A DNA stretch of 64,000 nt from Streptomyces alanosinicus (GTDB lineage: Bacteria > Actinomycetota > Actinomycetes > Streptomycetales > Streptomycetaceae), in contig NZ_BMVG01000017.1 of the NCBI RefSeq assembly GCF_014650595.1, positions 62,001 through 126,000 on the forward strand, in the 5' to 3' direction. Below the pieces are notes generated by a model. That model was given only the letters and a program-made list of their open reading frames with translations. It did not search any database and was not told the origin of the DNA. Within the stretch, counting starts at the first letter, position 1. Each line of letters starts with the position of its first letter. Shown here in pieces: positions 32,560 to 43,447 of this stretch. The translations under genes and the position numbers were made by a program.

Positions 32560-34107
32560 ATGAGATATCGCAGCAGAGTGACGGCCCCGGCGGCCGCCCT
32601 CGTCGCTACGGCCACGGCCCTGGCCATCGGCTCCCCGGCCCAGGCGGCAGGCACCGCCCGGCGGACCGCGGAGCCCGGCCCGGAAACCCTCGGCGACCCG
32701 GTCTTCCCGGCCCTCGGCAACGACGGCTACCACGTGTCGTCGTACCACCTCGACCTCGCCTACGACCCCACGGCCAAACTGGTGGACGGCACGGCCACCC
32801 TGCGGATCCGCGCCACCGAGGAGCTGACCCGCTTCTCTCTCGACGCGCTCGGCCTGGACATACGCTCCGTGTCCGTCTGCGGCAGCCCGGCCGGCTGGGA
32901 GCAGGCGGACGAGAAACTGCGGATCACGCCCGCCCGGCCGCTCCCGGCGTACGCGGCGGCGACCGTCTGTGTCACCTACTCCGCGGACCCGCGCCGCACC
33001 CTCGCGCACACCGCCTGGGTGCCCACCCCGGACGGCTTCGCGATCTGCCCGCAGCCGAACTCGGCGCACACCGTCTTCCCGTGCAACGACCACCCCTCGG
33101 ACAAGGCCGCCTTCAGCTTCCGCCTCACCGTCCCGGCCGGGCTGCGCGCGGTCGCGAACGGGCTGCTCACCGACACCGAGACCCTCGACGACGGCCGTAC
33201 GGCGTTCTCGTACCGCTCGCTGTCGCCGATCGCCACCGAACTCGTCCAGATCACCGTCGGCGACTATGTGATCAAGGACCGGCAGGGCCCGCACGGTCTG
33301 CCGCTGCGCGATGTCGTGCCCGCGGCCCGCGCCGACGCCCTGGAGCCGGCCCTCTCGCTCACCCCCGGCCTGGTGAGCTGGCTGGAGGAGCGGCTCGGCG
33401 CCTTCCCGTTCGAGACGTACGGCCTGCTGCCCTGTAACTCCGACGACCCGAAGGCCTTTGACTTCACCGGGCTGGAGACCCAGACCCTCACCCTGTACAA
33501 GCCGAACTTCCTGCTCCAGGAGGAGAAGAAGATCGGCTCGCACATGATGCACGAGCTGGTCCACTCCTGGTTCGGCAACCTGGTCAGCCCCGGTACCTGG
33601 GCCGACCTGTGGCTGAACGAGGGCCACGCCGACTTCTACGGGCTGCTCTACCGCTATGAGCGCGGCTGGACCGACTCCCTCGGGCTCACCACGATGGAGG
33701 CCCGGATGAAGGACACCTACGCCCGCGGCGACCAGTGGCGCCACGACTCCGGCCCGGTGGCGGCCCCGAACGCCACGAACCTCTTCGACAGCCAGCGCTA
33801 CCTGGGCGGCGTCCTCGTCCTGTACGCCTTCCGCGAGCTGGTCGGCGAGGATGTCTTCCATGCCGTGGAGCGCGCCTTCCTGGACCGCTTCCGTGGCTCC
33901 TCGGCGACCACGGAGGACTACATCGCGCTCGCCTCGGAGATATCCGGCCAGGACCAGTCGGGCTTCCTGCGCGACTGGCTCCACGGCACGAAGACCCCGC
34001 GCATGCCGGGCCACCCCGACTGGACGGTGACGCCGGTCGCCTCGTCCCTCGTGGCCCCGCACAGCAGGCGCGGCGGCCACTGGCACGAGAACTCCGCGAC
34101 GCTCTGA
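32560..34107 (+). CDS. Secreted M1-family metallopeptidase (aminopeptidase-like)
   Basis: 515 residues. A Sec signal peptide (VTAPAAALVATATALAIGSPAQAAG) ends near residue 31. Zinc site HELVHSW with the third ligand Glu in LWLNEGHADF (gluzincin spacing of about 18 residues), and GLETQT in place of the GAMEN exopeptidase motif, as is common in bacterial secreted members. N-terminal beta-saddle domain has YHLDLAYDPTAKLVDGTATL. Acts outside the cell on peptides. The ATG 32560 with AAGGCGG upstream is chosen over an upstream frame lacking a ribosome binding site. Followed by two hairpin terminators. Confidence 0.92.
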   Translation: MRYRSRVTAPAAALVATATALAIGSPAQAAGTARRTAEPGPETLGDPVFPALGNDGYHVSSYHLDLAYDPTAKLVDGTATLRIRATEELTRFSLDALGLDIRSVSVCGSPAGWEQADEKLRITPARPLPAYAAATVCVTYSADPRRTLAHTAWVPTPDGFAICPQPNSAHTVFPCNDHPSDKAAFSFRLTVPAGLRAVANGLLTDTETLDDGRTAFSYRSLSPIATELVQITVGDYVIKDRQGPHGLPLRDVVPAARADALEPALSLTPGLVSWLEERLGAFPFETYGLLPCNSDDPKAFDFTGLETQTLTLYKPNFLLQEEKKIGSHMMHELVHSWFGNLVSPGTWADLWLNEGHADFYGLLYRYERGWTDSLGLTTMEARMKDTYARGDQWRHDSGPVAAPNATNLFDSQRYLGGVLVLYAFRELVGEDVFHAVERAFLDRFRGSSATTEDYIALASEISGQDQSGFLRDWLHGTKTPRMPGHPDWTVTPVASSLVAPHSRRGGHWHENSATL

Positions 34108-34113
34108 CCGGCG

Positions 34114-34148
34114 AGGGCGGGCGGCGCCGTGCCGGCTCCGCCCGCCCT
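34114..34148. terminator. Hairpin terminator after the M1 peptidase
   Basis: AGGGCGGGCGG (34114-34124) and CCGCCCGCCCT (34138-34148) pair perfectly over 11 bp, six bases after the stop codon. Confidence 0.7.
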
Positions 34149-34155
34149 GCCCCGT

Positions 34156-34181
34156 CTGATCCGGCCGATCGGCCGGATCAG
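34156..34181. terminator. Perfect palindrome terminator between convergent genes
   Basis: CTGATCCGGCCGA and TCGGCCGGATCAG form a 26-bp palindrome that ends two bases before the stop codon of the MscS gene on the minus strand; it can stop transcription of both genes. Confidence 0.7.
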
Positions 34182-34182
34182 G

Positions 34183-35268
34183 CTAGTCGGCGGCCCCGGG
34201 GACGACGCCCTCGCCGGTGCGCTGCTGCGGAATGGCGGCCGCGCCCGGCTGGAGCGTCACCGTGCGGGCGGGGGCCGGGACCGTGATGCCCTCGGTGCGG
34301 TAGCGGCGGTGCAGACGCTTGATGAACTCGTGCTTGATGCGGTACTGGTCGCTGAACTCGCCGACGCCGAGGATCACCGTGAAGCCGATGCGCGAGTCGC
34401 CGAAGGTGTGGAAGCGGATGGCGGGCTCATGCTCCGGGACGGCGCCCTCTACCTGCCGCATGACTTCCGTGACGACCTCGGCCGTCACCCGCTCCACATG
34501 CTCCAGGTCGGCGTCGTAGCCCACCCCCACCTGCACCAGGACCGTCAGCCGCTGCTCGGGATGGGTGTAGTTGGTCATGTTGGCCTTGGCGAGCTGGCCG
34601 TTGGGGATGACCACCAGGTTGTTGGAGAGCTGGCGGACCGTCGTCTGGCGCCAGTTGATGTCGACGACATAGCCCTCCTCGCCGCTGCTCAGCCGGATGT
34701 AGTCGCCGGGCTGGACCGTCTTGGAGGCCAGGATGTGGACGCCCGCGAACAGGTTGGCCAGGGTGTCCTGGAGGGCGAGGGCCACCGCGAGGCCGCCCAC
34801 GCCGAGGGCGGTCAGCAGGGGCGCGATGGAGATGCCGAGCGTCTGCAGGACGACCAGGAAGCCGATCGCCAGGACCAGCACACGGGTGATGTTGACGAAG
34901 ATGGTCGCCGAGCCCGCCACGCCCGAACGGGACTGGGTGACCGTGCGGACCAGACCGGCTATCACCCGGGCCGCGGACAGCGTCACCACGAGGATCAGCC
35001 ACACCTCCAGGATCTGGTCGGTGTGGTGCTGCACGCTCCGGGTCAGCGGCAGCACGATCGCCGCCGCCGCCGCGCCGGCCGCGACGGCCGCCCACGGGAC
35101 GACCGAGCGCAGCGCGTCCACGATGACGTCGTCACCGCTCCACTTGGTCCGCTTGGCGTGTTTCGCGAGCCAGCGCAGCAGGGTGCGGGACAGGAAGGCG
35201 AGCAGCAGGCCCGCCGCGATCGAGATACCGGCGAGGACGAGGTCGTCCAAGGTCAGCGCGCGGTTCAC
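34183..35268 (-). CDS. MscS-family mechanosensitive ion channel
   Basis: 361 residues. About five hydrophobic segments, with the pore-lining helix and beta domain in ITRVLVLAIGFLVVLQTLGIS, APLLTALGVGGLAVALALQDTLANLFAG and PGDYIRL, the MscS signature region. NLVVIPNGQLAKANMTNYT follows. It should release solutes on hypo-osmotic shock. GTG 35268 is preceded by GGAGGTGACC, an almost ideal ribosome binding site. Convergent with the peptidase gene. Confidence 0.93.
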   Translation of the reverse strand: MNRALTLDDLVLAGISIAAGLLLAFLSRTLLRWLAKHAKRTKWSGDDVIVDALRSVVPWAAVAAGAAAAAIVLPLTRSVQHHTDQILEVWLILVVTLSAARVIAGLVRTVTQSRSGVAGSATIFVNITRVLVLAIGFLVVLQTLGISIAPLLTALGVGGLAVALALQDTLANLFAGVHILASKTVQPGDYIRLSSGEEGYVVDINWRQTTVRQLSNNLVVIPNGQLAKANMTNYTHPEQRLTVLVQVGVGYDADLEHVERVTAEVVTEVMRQVEGAVPEHEPAIRFHTFGDSRIGFTVILGVGEFSDQYRIKHEFIKRLHRRYRTEGITVPAPARTVTLQPGAAAIPQQRTGEGVVPGAAD

Positions 35269-35348
35269 CGGTCACCTCCGGGGCGTGTCGCTGCGGAGTT
35301 GTGAAGTGTCGTCACGTTGTCACCTGCTCGATGTGCGGGATGTGCGAG

Positions 35349-35383
35349 CGCGCCGGTCCGGAGGAACTCCGGGGACCGGCGCG
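35349..35383 (-). terminator. Terminator of the APC permease gene
   Basis: CGCGCCGGTCC (35349-35359) and GGACCGGCGCG (35373-35383) pair over 11 bp, with CCGGAG-GAA-CTCCGG able to form inside. It lies 66 bp beyond the permease stop on the minus strand. Confidence 0.7.
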
Positions 35384-35448
35384 AGCGTTCATCCTGCCGT
35401 ATTCGGAACACCAGTTCGCACCCGGACCGGCGGCCCGGGGCGAGCTGT

Positions 35449-36981
35449 TCAGATGATGCCCTCCGCGAGCTCGGCCTGATCCCGGTCGTCGCCGTACGCG
35501 GCGGCGGTGGGCGTCCCGTACGAACGGCGGGCGACGTACCACCAGACGCTCGCGAGGATCAGGACGACGGCGAGGGCCACCGAGGCGTAGTTCATCGAGT
35601 CGACCGTGACCGGCGAGGCCTGCGGCAGGCAGAACAGCACGGTCACACAGGCCACCCAGATCACCGCGATCCAGCCGATCGGCCTGCTCCACCGGCCCAG
35701 CTGCCAGGGCCCCGGCCGGAACCGGTCGCCCGCGCGCAGCCGCAGCAGCACCGGGATGGCGTAGGCGGGGGTGATCCCGATGACGTTGATGGCTGTCACC
35801 GCGTTGTACGCCGTTGCCGAGTACAGGGACGGCAGGGCGAGGACGCACGCCACGACGACGGCCAGCCAGACGGCGGCGACCGGGGTCTGGGTGCGGCCGC
35901 TCACCCTGCGCCACAGCTGCGAGCCGGGCAGCGCGCCGTCCCGGCTGAACGCGAACACCATCCGGCTGGCCGCCGCGACCTCGGCGTTGCCGCAGAACAG
36001 CTGGGCGATGATCACGACCAGGAGCAGCGCGCTCGCGCCGTCGGTGCCGAGGCCGTCGAGCAGGATCTGCGCGGGCGGCACCCCGGTCGCGGTGGTGCGC
36101 GTGGCGTCGTAGTCCTGAATGGCGAAGGTCAGGCCGGCGAGCAGGACGAACCCGGCGATCCAGGACGCCCAGATGGACCGCACGATGCCCTTGGCCGCGG
36201 ACACCGAGGCCTGCGAGGTCTCCTCCGAGAGGTGGGCGGAGGCGTCGTAACCGGAGAAGGTGTACTGCGCGAGCAGCAGGCCGATCGCCGCCACATAGAC
36301 CGGGTTGTGCCAGCCCGTCTCGTTCACGAACCTCGTGAACACGAAGGACGCCGAACGGTGGTGGTCGGGGACGATCGCGAGCGCGCCGACGATGAGCGCG
36401 ACGCCCGCGAGGTGCCACCACACGCTGACCGAGTTGAGCACGCTGACCAGGCGCACACCGAACAGGTTGAGCACCGCGTGCAGCAGCAGTATGGCGCAGA
36501 AGATCAGCATGGTCCTGCCGGGCGTCGGGGTGAAGCCCCACTGGAGGTTCGCGAACGCGCCGGTGAACAGGGCGGCGCCGTAGTCGATGCCGGCGATCGC
36601 ACCGAGCAGACCGAGCAGATTCAGCCAGCCCGTGTACCAGCCCCAGCGCCGGCCGCCGAGCCGGTCGGCCATGTAGTACAGCGCGCCGGAGGTCGGATAG
36701 GCGCTGGTCACCTCGGCGAGCGAGAGACCGACGCACAGCACGAACAGGCCGACGCCCGCCCAGCCCCACAGCATCACGGCGGGGCCGCCGGTGTTCAGGC
36801 CGAAGCCGTACAGGGTCATACAGCCGGACAGGATCGAGATCACCGAGAAGCTGATCGCGAAGTTGCCGAAACCGCCCATGCGGCGGGCCAGCACCGGCCG
36901 GTAGCCGAGTTCGCGCAGCCGCTGCTCCTCGTCCTGCTGGGGCAGGCCCGGGGCGGGCGAGGGATCGGGGGTGGGGGACAT
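35449..36981 (-). CDS. APC-superfamily amino acid permease (GABA/choline-type ACT group)
   Basis: 510 residues and about 12 membrane segments. FGNFAISFSVISILSGCMTLYG, ALYYMADRLGG, the FSGYDASAHLSEET motif and RMVFAFSRDGALPG are those of the amino acid/choline transporter group that includes GABA permeases. Imports an amino acid or polyamine-like compound; substrate not deducible. GGAGG is located about ten bases before ATG 36981. It starts 46 bp after the upstream unknown gene and is followed by its own terminator, so the two may form an operon. Confidence 0.9.
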   Translation of the reverse strand: MSPTPDPSPAPGLPQQDEEQRLRELGYRPVLARRMGGFGNFAISFSVISILSGCMTLYGFGLNTGGPAVMLWGWAGVGLFVLCVGLSLAEVTSAYPTSGALYYMADRLGGRRWGWYTGWLNLLGLLGAIAGIDYGAALFTGAFANLQWGFTPTPGRTMLIFCAILLLHAVLNLFGVRLVSVLNSVSVWWHLAGVALIVGALAIVPDHHRSASFVFTRFVNETGWHNPVYVAAIGLLLAQYTFSGYDASAHLSEETSQASVSAAKGIVRSIWASWIAGFVLLAGLTFAIQDYDATRTTATGVPPAQILLDGLGTDGASALLLVVIIAQLFCGNAEVAAASRMVFAFSRDGALPGSQLWRRVSGRTQTPVAAVWLAVVVACVLALPSLYSATAYNAVTAINVIGITPAYAIPVLLRLRAGDRFRPGPWQLGRWSRPIGWIAVIWVACVTVLFCLPQASPVTVDSMNYASVALAVVLILASVWWYVARRSYGTPTAAAYGDDRDQAELAEGII

Positions 36982-37026
36982 TCGGGGGGAACCTCCGGGT
37001 CGAGGAGTTGGGGGGACAGGGCACGT

Positions 37027-38013
37027 TCAGGGGCGGGAGCCGTCCGCGGCCGCCCGGCAGCGGTCCCGGGCCTGTGTGAAGACCTCCACGGCACGGCCCC
37101 GGTCGGGCGTGCGGTACATCCAGGGCGGCGGGGTGAAGTACGGGCCGATGGCGTCGAACACCCGGGCCGCGTCGGGGAATTGCAGGGAGCCCCACAGGGC
37201 GTGGGCCAGATGGTTGAGGTCCAGCAGGGAGCGCTCGGCGCGGCGCGTCTGCTCGAACCAGGAGCGCAGGGCGCGCTCCGCCTCGCGCGCCGCGTCCTCC
37301 GCCACCCAGTGCAGGTCGAGCGCCGCGTCGTGCCCGCTGTCGCGCCGGTAGCGCTCGACCCGGACGTACAGCGGCAGCACATGCAACGCGGAACCGGCCG
37401 GCGCCCGCCCGGCGGCCCACTGCGCATAGCCGGCGGCCTCCGCGAGCCGGCCCGAGCCGCCGCGCGCGTACAGGAACTGCAGCATCCGGTGGTGGGCCTC
37501 GCGGTTGTCCGGGTCGCGCCGGCCGGCTTCGGCCAGCAGCCCCCAGGGGCCGGGCGGCAGCAGCGGCTCGGGCGCGGCCGCCCGGTGCTCCTCCCAGCGC
37601 TGCTCCGGATCCAGCTGGGCCAGCGCCAGCAGGCACACCCAGGGCACCGGGTCCAGGGGCGCGGCCCGGGTGGCGGACTGGGCGGCGTCCCAGGCCTCGA
37701 TCCACAGCTCATGGGTACGGCGGTGCTTCTCCCGGTGTGCCCGCAGCGCCCGCTCCACGCCGACCCGCGCGTGCATCACCGCGGCGTGGACGCTGTCCGG
37801 CTCCTCCGCCCGCCAGGCGCGCACCACATCGGTGCCGGCCGCGGCCGCCGCGAGAACCTGGGTGCGCTGGGTCCACTGCCACCCTGGCGCGGTGTCCGCG
37901 AGCAGCGCGCGCATGGCCATCCAGCGGCCGGTGCGCAGATCCTGGAGCGCGGCGCGCAGGGCGTGGTCCGGGCCGGCGGGGTCGTAGGAGGGACGGTGCC
38001 CTTCTCTGGCCAT
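37027..38013 (-). CDS. Conserved protein of unknown function, helical repeat-like
   Basis: 328 residues from ATG 38013; a longer frame upstream to 38175 crosses the promoter region. The sequence is Ala/Arg/Trp-rich and helical, for example DHALRAALQDLRTGRWMAMR and WIEAWDAAQSATRAAPLDPVPW, which suggests TPR-like hairpins. No signal peptide, membrane helix or catalytic motif. I do not recognise a named family. Possibly cotranscribed with the APC permease downstream. Confidence 0.75.
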   Translation of the reverse strand: MAREGHRPSYDPAGPDHALRAALQDLRTGRWMAMRALLADTAPGWQWTQRTQVLAAAAAGTDVVRAWRAEEPDSVHAAVMHARVGVERALRAHREKHRRTHELWIEAWDAAQSATRAAPLDPVPWVCLLALAQLDPEQRWEEHRAAAPEPLLPPGPWGLLAEAGRRDPDNREAHHRMLQFLYARGGSGRLAEAAGYAQWAAGRAPAGSALHVLPLYVRVERYRRDSGHDAALDLHWVAEDAAREAERALRSWFEQTRRAERSLLDLNHLAHALWGSLQFPDAARVFDAIGPYFTPPPWMYRTPDRGRAVEVFTQARDRCRAAADGSRP

Positions 38014-38325
38014 CAGCCGGCCGCGCCGGGCCACGGACGCACGGGCGGGGCGAACGTTGCCTGTTGGGGCACTAGGTGGCGTAGCAACAGCACTCCTGTG
38101 AGCGGCGGTTGTGGGGTCGCGCGCTGGTCGGCGGTCACTATAGAGGGGTGGGTTGCGCCGTGCCATCGTTGTCAACTCGCCCCTCTATGCAGGTAAGTTG
38201 AATATCGGGAGGTGCTTGACGCGGGGCGCGGCACGGCGGCAGGCTGACGCGGTGATCTTCGGTGCGGAGCGGACCCTCGGGGCGGAGCGGGTGACGGCGT
38301 TCGGTCCGGAGCGGGTGACGGCGCG
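38014..38325. other. 312-bp divergent intergenic region
   Basis: No gene is supported here. Leftward, TATAGT on the minus strand (38137-38142) could be the -10 box of the unknown gene. Rightward, TTGACG (38216-38221), 18 bp, CAGGCT (38240-38245) is a candidate promoter for the FGGY kinase operon. The last 60 bp before the kinase start are occupied by a repeat built on CGGAGCGGGTGACGGCG. Confidence 0.5.
38265..38323. repeat. Tandem-like repeat in the leader of the FGGY operon
   Basis: CGGAGCGGGTGACGGCG at 38283-38299 and again at 38307-38323, with a partial copy CGGAGCGG at 38265. The last copy ends two bases before the kinase ATG, so the repeat includes the translation initiation region. Confidence 0.7.
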
Positions 38326-39752
<1,427 letters not shown>

Positions 39753-39756
<4 letters not shown>

Positions 39757-41228
39757 CCGGCAACGCGAGGGGCCATGCGACCGGCAACGCGAACGGCACC
39801 GGCACGGGCTCCGGCACCGTCACCGCGGAAGGCCCGCTGCCCCCACGGACGTACGACGTCGTGATCGTCGGCGCCGGCGTCGTCGGCTGCGCCCTGGCCC
39901 GTGAACTGGCCCGGCACCCCCTCCTGAGCGTCGCCCTGGTCGAGGCCCAGGACGATGTCGGCCAGGGCACCTCCAAGGCCAACACCGCCATCCTGCACAC
40001 CGGTTTCGACGCGGCACCCGGCACCCTGGAGGCCCGCCTGGTCCGCGAGGGCTACGCACGCCTCGGCGCCTACGCGGCCGAGTCCGGCATCCCCGTCGAA
40101 CGCGTCGGCGCCCTGCTGGTCGCCTGGGACGAGGAGCAACGGGCCGCCCTGCCCCGGCTGGCCGAGAAGGCCGAGCGCAACAGCTACCACGAGAGCCGGC
40201 TGCTGGGCCCCGCCGAGCTGTACGCCCGCGAACCCCACCTCGGTCCCGGCGCGCTCGGCGCCCTGCACGTGCCCGGTGAGAGCATCATCTGCCCCTGGAC
40301 GACGACCCTGGCGTACGCCACCCAGGCCGTCCGCGCCGGAGCGGACCTGCATCTCAACACGGCCGTGCGAGAGGTGGGACGGGACGGCGGGCACCGGCTG
40401 ACCACCTCGCGCGGCACGCTGCGCGCCCGCCACCTGGTCAACGCGGCCGGACTGCACGCCGACACCGTCGACCGGCTGCTCGGCCACGACGACTTCACCG
40501 TCACCCCGCGCCGCGGCCAGCTCCTCGTCTACGACACCTTCGCCCGCCCGCTCGTCCGGCACATCCTGCTGCCCGTCCCGACCGCGCTCGGCAAGGGCGT
40601 CCTGGTCGCCCCCACCGTCTACGGCAATGTGCTGCTCGGGCCCACCGCGGAGGACCTCGACGACAAACAGGCCACCGGCGCCACGGCCGACGGCCTCGCC
40701 GGACTGCGCGACAAGGGCCGCCGTATCCTGCCCGCCCTGCTCGACGAGGAGGTCACCGCCGTCTACGCCGGGCTGCGCGCGGCCACCGGGCAGGAGGACT
40801 ACCGGATCGCCGCCCACCCCGGGCAGGCGTACATCGCCGTCGGCGGCATCCGCTCCACCGGTCTGACCGCCTCGATGGCCATCGCCGCCCATGTCACCGG
40901 CCTGCTGGCGAGCACCGGGCTCGACCTCGGCCCGGTGCGCGAGCCGGACCCGGTGACCCTGCCCAACCTCGGCGAGGCCTTCCCACGTCCCTACCAGCGG
41001 CCCGAACTCATCGCCGCCGACCCCGAGTACGGCACCCTCGTCTGCCACTGCGAGCGCGTCTCCCGCGGTGAGATCCGTGACGCCCTCGCCGCGACGATCC
41101 CGCCCCGCACCCTGGAGGGCCTGCGCCGCCGCACCCGGGCCCGCGCGGGCCGCTGCCAGGGCTTCTTCTGCGGGGCGGCCGTGCGGGAGCTGTTCGAGAC
41201 GGCGCACGGCGAGGGGCCCCGGACATGA
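39753..41228 (+). CDS. GlpA-like FAD-dependent glycerol-3-phosphate dehydrogenase with BFD [2Fe-2S] domain
   Basis: 491 residues. After a Gly/Thr/Asn-rich N-terminal tail of about 30 residues, the FAD fold YDVVIVGAGVVGCALARELAR begins. TSKANTAILHTGFDA and GGIRSTGLTASMAIA are characteristic of the GlpA/LhgO branch. The C-terminus has the BFD-like [2Fe-2S] pattern CHCERVSRGEI and GRCQGFFCG. This domain set is that of the anaerobic-type GlpA subunit, which passes electrons to a partner flavoprotein and membrane subunit. A partner gene follows with ATGA overlap; no GlpC-like iron-sulfur subunit is present. Confidence 0.88.
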
Positions 41229-42511
41229 CGGCCGAGCACAGCACACCGGGCCCGGCGGGCCGGCCCGTCCGCCGGGTCGATGTGCTGGTCGTCGGCGCGG
41301 GGCCCGCCGGCCTGGTCGCCGCCGCCCGGCTGGCCGCCTCGGGAGCCGGCCGGGTCGAGGTGCTGGAGCGCGAGCAGGAGGCCGGGGGAGTGCCCCGGCA
41401 CTGTGCCCACGGCGGCTTCGGCAGCCGCGCCCACCCGCGGACCGGCCCCGTGTACGCCCGTCTGCTGGCCGAGGCCGCGGGCCGGGCCGGCGCGTCGGTC
41501 CGCACCGGGGTGACGGCACTGGACTGGACGGCGGGCGGAACCGGGGTGCGGGCGGACCCGGCCGTCGACGCCGTCGGCCCGGCCGGGCCCGAGACGATCG
41601 CGGCGCGGGCCGTCCTCCTGGCCACCGGCGCCCGTGAACGCCCGCGCACCGCGCGGCTGGTGCCCGGCACCCGGCCCGCGGGTGTTTACACCACCGGTGA
41701 ACTCCAGCAGGCCGTCCACCTGTTCGGGCAGCACATCGGCACCCGAGCCGTCGTCGTCGGCGCCGAGGACGTCTCCTACGCGGCGGCCGACACCGTGCGC
41801 GCGGCCGGGGCCGAGGTCGTCGCCCTGGTCACCGAGCACCCCCGCGCGCAGACCGGCGGGATCCGGGCCGGCGCCGCCCGGCTGGGGCACGGCATCCCGC
41901 TGCTGACGGACACCACGGTCGCCGAACTGCTCGGCCGGGGCCGCCTGTCCGGGGTCCGCGTCCGCCACCGCGACGGCCGTACGGCGGTCCTGGCCTGCGA
42001 CACCGTCGTGTTCACCGGAGATTTCGTCCCCGACCACGAACTGGCCCGGCGTGGCGGCCTCCTCCTGGACCCCGGCACCCGCGGCCCCGCCGTCGACGGC
42101 TTCCTGCACACCTCGCGGCCCGGGGTCTTCGCCGCCGGGAACCTCCTGCACGCCGTCGAACCCGCCGCCACCGCGGCCCGCGAAGGCGCCACGGCGGCCA
42201 CGGCCGTCCTCGGCTTCCTCGCCGGGAGCACCGGCTGGCCCGCACCCGGGATCCCGCTCACGGTCGAGGCCCCGCTGCGCTGGATCGCCCCGAACCGCAT
42301 CACCCCGGCCGGCCCGCCGGCCCCGTACGTCCTGCGCACCGGCGCCCCCTTGACCCGCCCGGTCCTCCGGGTCCGGCAGGACGGCCGGCTGCTGCACCGT
42401 GAGCGGCCGGCCCCGTGGACCGTGCCGCCGGGCCGCACCCTGACCCTGTCGGCGCGCTGGACGGGGCAGGTGGATCCGGCGGGCGGCGAGGTGCGGGTGA
42501 GCGCGGGCTGA
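41225..42511 (+). CDS. Pyridine nucleotide-disulfide-type FAD oxidoreductase, partner of GlpA-like protein
   Basis: 428 residues. N-terminal GAGPAGLVAAARLAASG dinucleotide fold, TGARERPRTARLVPGTRPAG, second Rossmann region VVVGAEDVSYAAADTVRAAG, and a GNLLHAVEPAATAAREG flavin end. In the second Rossmann region the GxGxxG is degenerate (GAEDVS), so NAD(P)H binding is doubtful. The gene overlaps the GlpA-like gene by 4 bp and is the third in the operon, as in HcnB/GlpB-like pairs. It probably mediates electron transfer from the polyol phosphate dehydrogenase. A short hairpin follows. Confidence 0.85.
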   Translation: MTAEHSTPGPAGRPVRRVDVLVVGAGPAGLVAAARLAASGAGRVEVLEREQEAGGVPRHCAHGGFGSRAHPRTGPVYARLLAEAAGRAGASVRTGVTALDWTAGGTGVRADPAVDAVGPAGPETIAARAVLLATGARERPRTARLVPGTRPAGVYTTGELQQAVHLFGQHIGTRAVVVGAEDVSYAAADTVRAAGAEVVALVTEHPRAQTGGIRAGAARLGHGIPLLTDTTVAELLGRGRLSGVRVRHRDGRTAVLACDTVVFTGDFVPDHELARRGGLLLDPGTRGPAVDGFLHTSRPGVFAAGNLLHAVEPAATAAREGATAATAVLGFLAGSTGWPAPGIPLTVEAPLRWIAPNRITPAGPPAPYVLRTGAPLTRPVLRVRQDGRLLHRERPAPWTVPPGRTLTLSARWTGQVDPAGGEVRVSAG

Positions 42512-42520
42512 CCGGACCGG

Positions 42521-42535
42521 CCCCGCGATGCGGGG
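42521..42535. terminator. Short hairpin between convergent operons
   Basis: CCCCGC-GAT-GCGGGG (42521-42535) lies in the 24-bp gap between the FAD oxidoreductase and the convergent epimerase gene, with GACCGG upstream adding possible pairing. Confidence 0.5.
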
Positions 42536-43447
42536 TCACCCGGCCGGCGGGTCCGCCGCGTAGTCCCGGAGGCCGCGCCCGCCGGTCCACCCCCGCGCCC
42601 CGGCCTTGGACACGTCCAGGACGACGGAGTGGGCCAGTTGATCGACCGCGTAACGGGTGAGGTACGGCTCGGCGTGCGGACGCAGCCGGGCCACCGTCTG
42701 GGCGGCGCTCGCCGCGGTGCGGGCGACCGCCGCGGGAAGGTGCCGGATCCGGGCTCGTACACCGTGGGCCCGCAGGACCGCGTCGATGGCCCGGTCCCGG
42801 TCGTAGGGCTCGGGGTCGGCGATGTTGTAGGCGCCCGGCGGCCAGCCGGCGGCGGCGAGGCACGCCTCGGTGAGGTTCTCCACGGCCGTCAGGCTCAGCT
42901 CGACGCTCGGCCCCGGCAGCATGAGCAGGCCACCGCGCACCCGGGACAACAGCCGGGGCACCAGATGCGGATCCCCGCTGCCGTAGACCGCCCGGGGGCG
43001 CAGCACCACGGCACCGGCGGCGAGCGCCAGCGCCTCACCTGCGGCCTTGGTGCGGCCGTACGCGTTCAACTGGCCGTGGACCGGGTGGTCCTCGGTGATC
43101 CGGCCCCGGCCGGGACCGGGCGCGTACACGCTGGCGCTGCTCACCCACACCACCGGCCGGCCGGCGGCCGCCCGCAGCAGCCGCGCCGTGCCCTCGACGT
43201 TGACCGCGCGCATCGCGGCTTCGGCGGCGGAGCCGGGCACCGGGTCGCCGACCGCCGCCGCGCAGTGCACCACGATGTCGGCGCCGGCGAGATCCGGCAG
43301 CTCGCGGGCGGCGTCCCACGGCACATGCCGGCCGACCGGGCCGGGGCGGCGCCCGACACACAGCACCCGGGCGCCCCCGGCGGCGGCCGCGGCCGCGACA
43401 TGCGACCCGCAGAAGCCGCTCGCCCCGGTGACGGCGATCGTGGTCAT
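42536..43447 (-). CDS. NAD-dependent epimerase/dehydratase-family extended SDR
   Basis: 303 residues. TGASGFCGSHVAAAAAAGG binds NAD(P), the catalytic triad lies in VWVSSASVYAPG and AYGRTK, and the substrate domain includes LRPRAVYGSGD. Last gene of a six-gene overlapping operon; its ATG overlaps the P450 stop as ATGA. In beta-lactone and olefin pathways a related extended SDR (OleD-type) reduces the 3-keto acid made by the KAS III-like enzyme, and this protein could do the same. Sugar-nucleotide modification is the alternative, given two glycosyltransferases in the operon. Confidence 0.85.
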   Translation of the reverse strand: MTTIAVTGASGFCGSHVAAAAAAGGARVLCVGRRPGPVGRHVPWDAARELPDLAGADIVVHCAAAVGDPVPGSAAEAAMRAVNVEGTARLLRAAAGRPVVWVSSASVYAPGPGRGRITEDHPVHGQLNAYGRTKAAGEALALAAGAVVLRPRAVYGSGDPHLVPRLLSRVRGGLLMLPGPSVELSLTAVENLTEACLAAAGWPPGAYNIADPEPYDRDRAIDAVLRAHGVRARIRHLPAAVARTAASAAQTVARLRPHAEPYLTRYAVDQLAHSVVLDVSKAGARGWTGGRGLRDYAADPPAG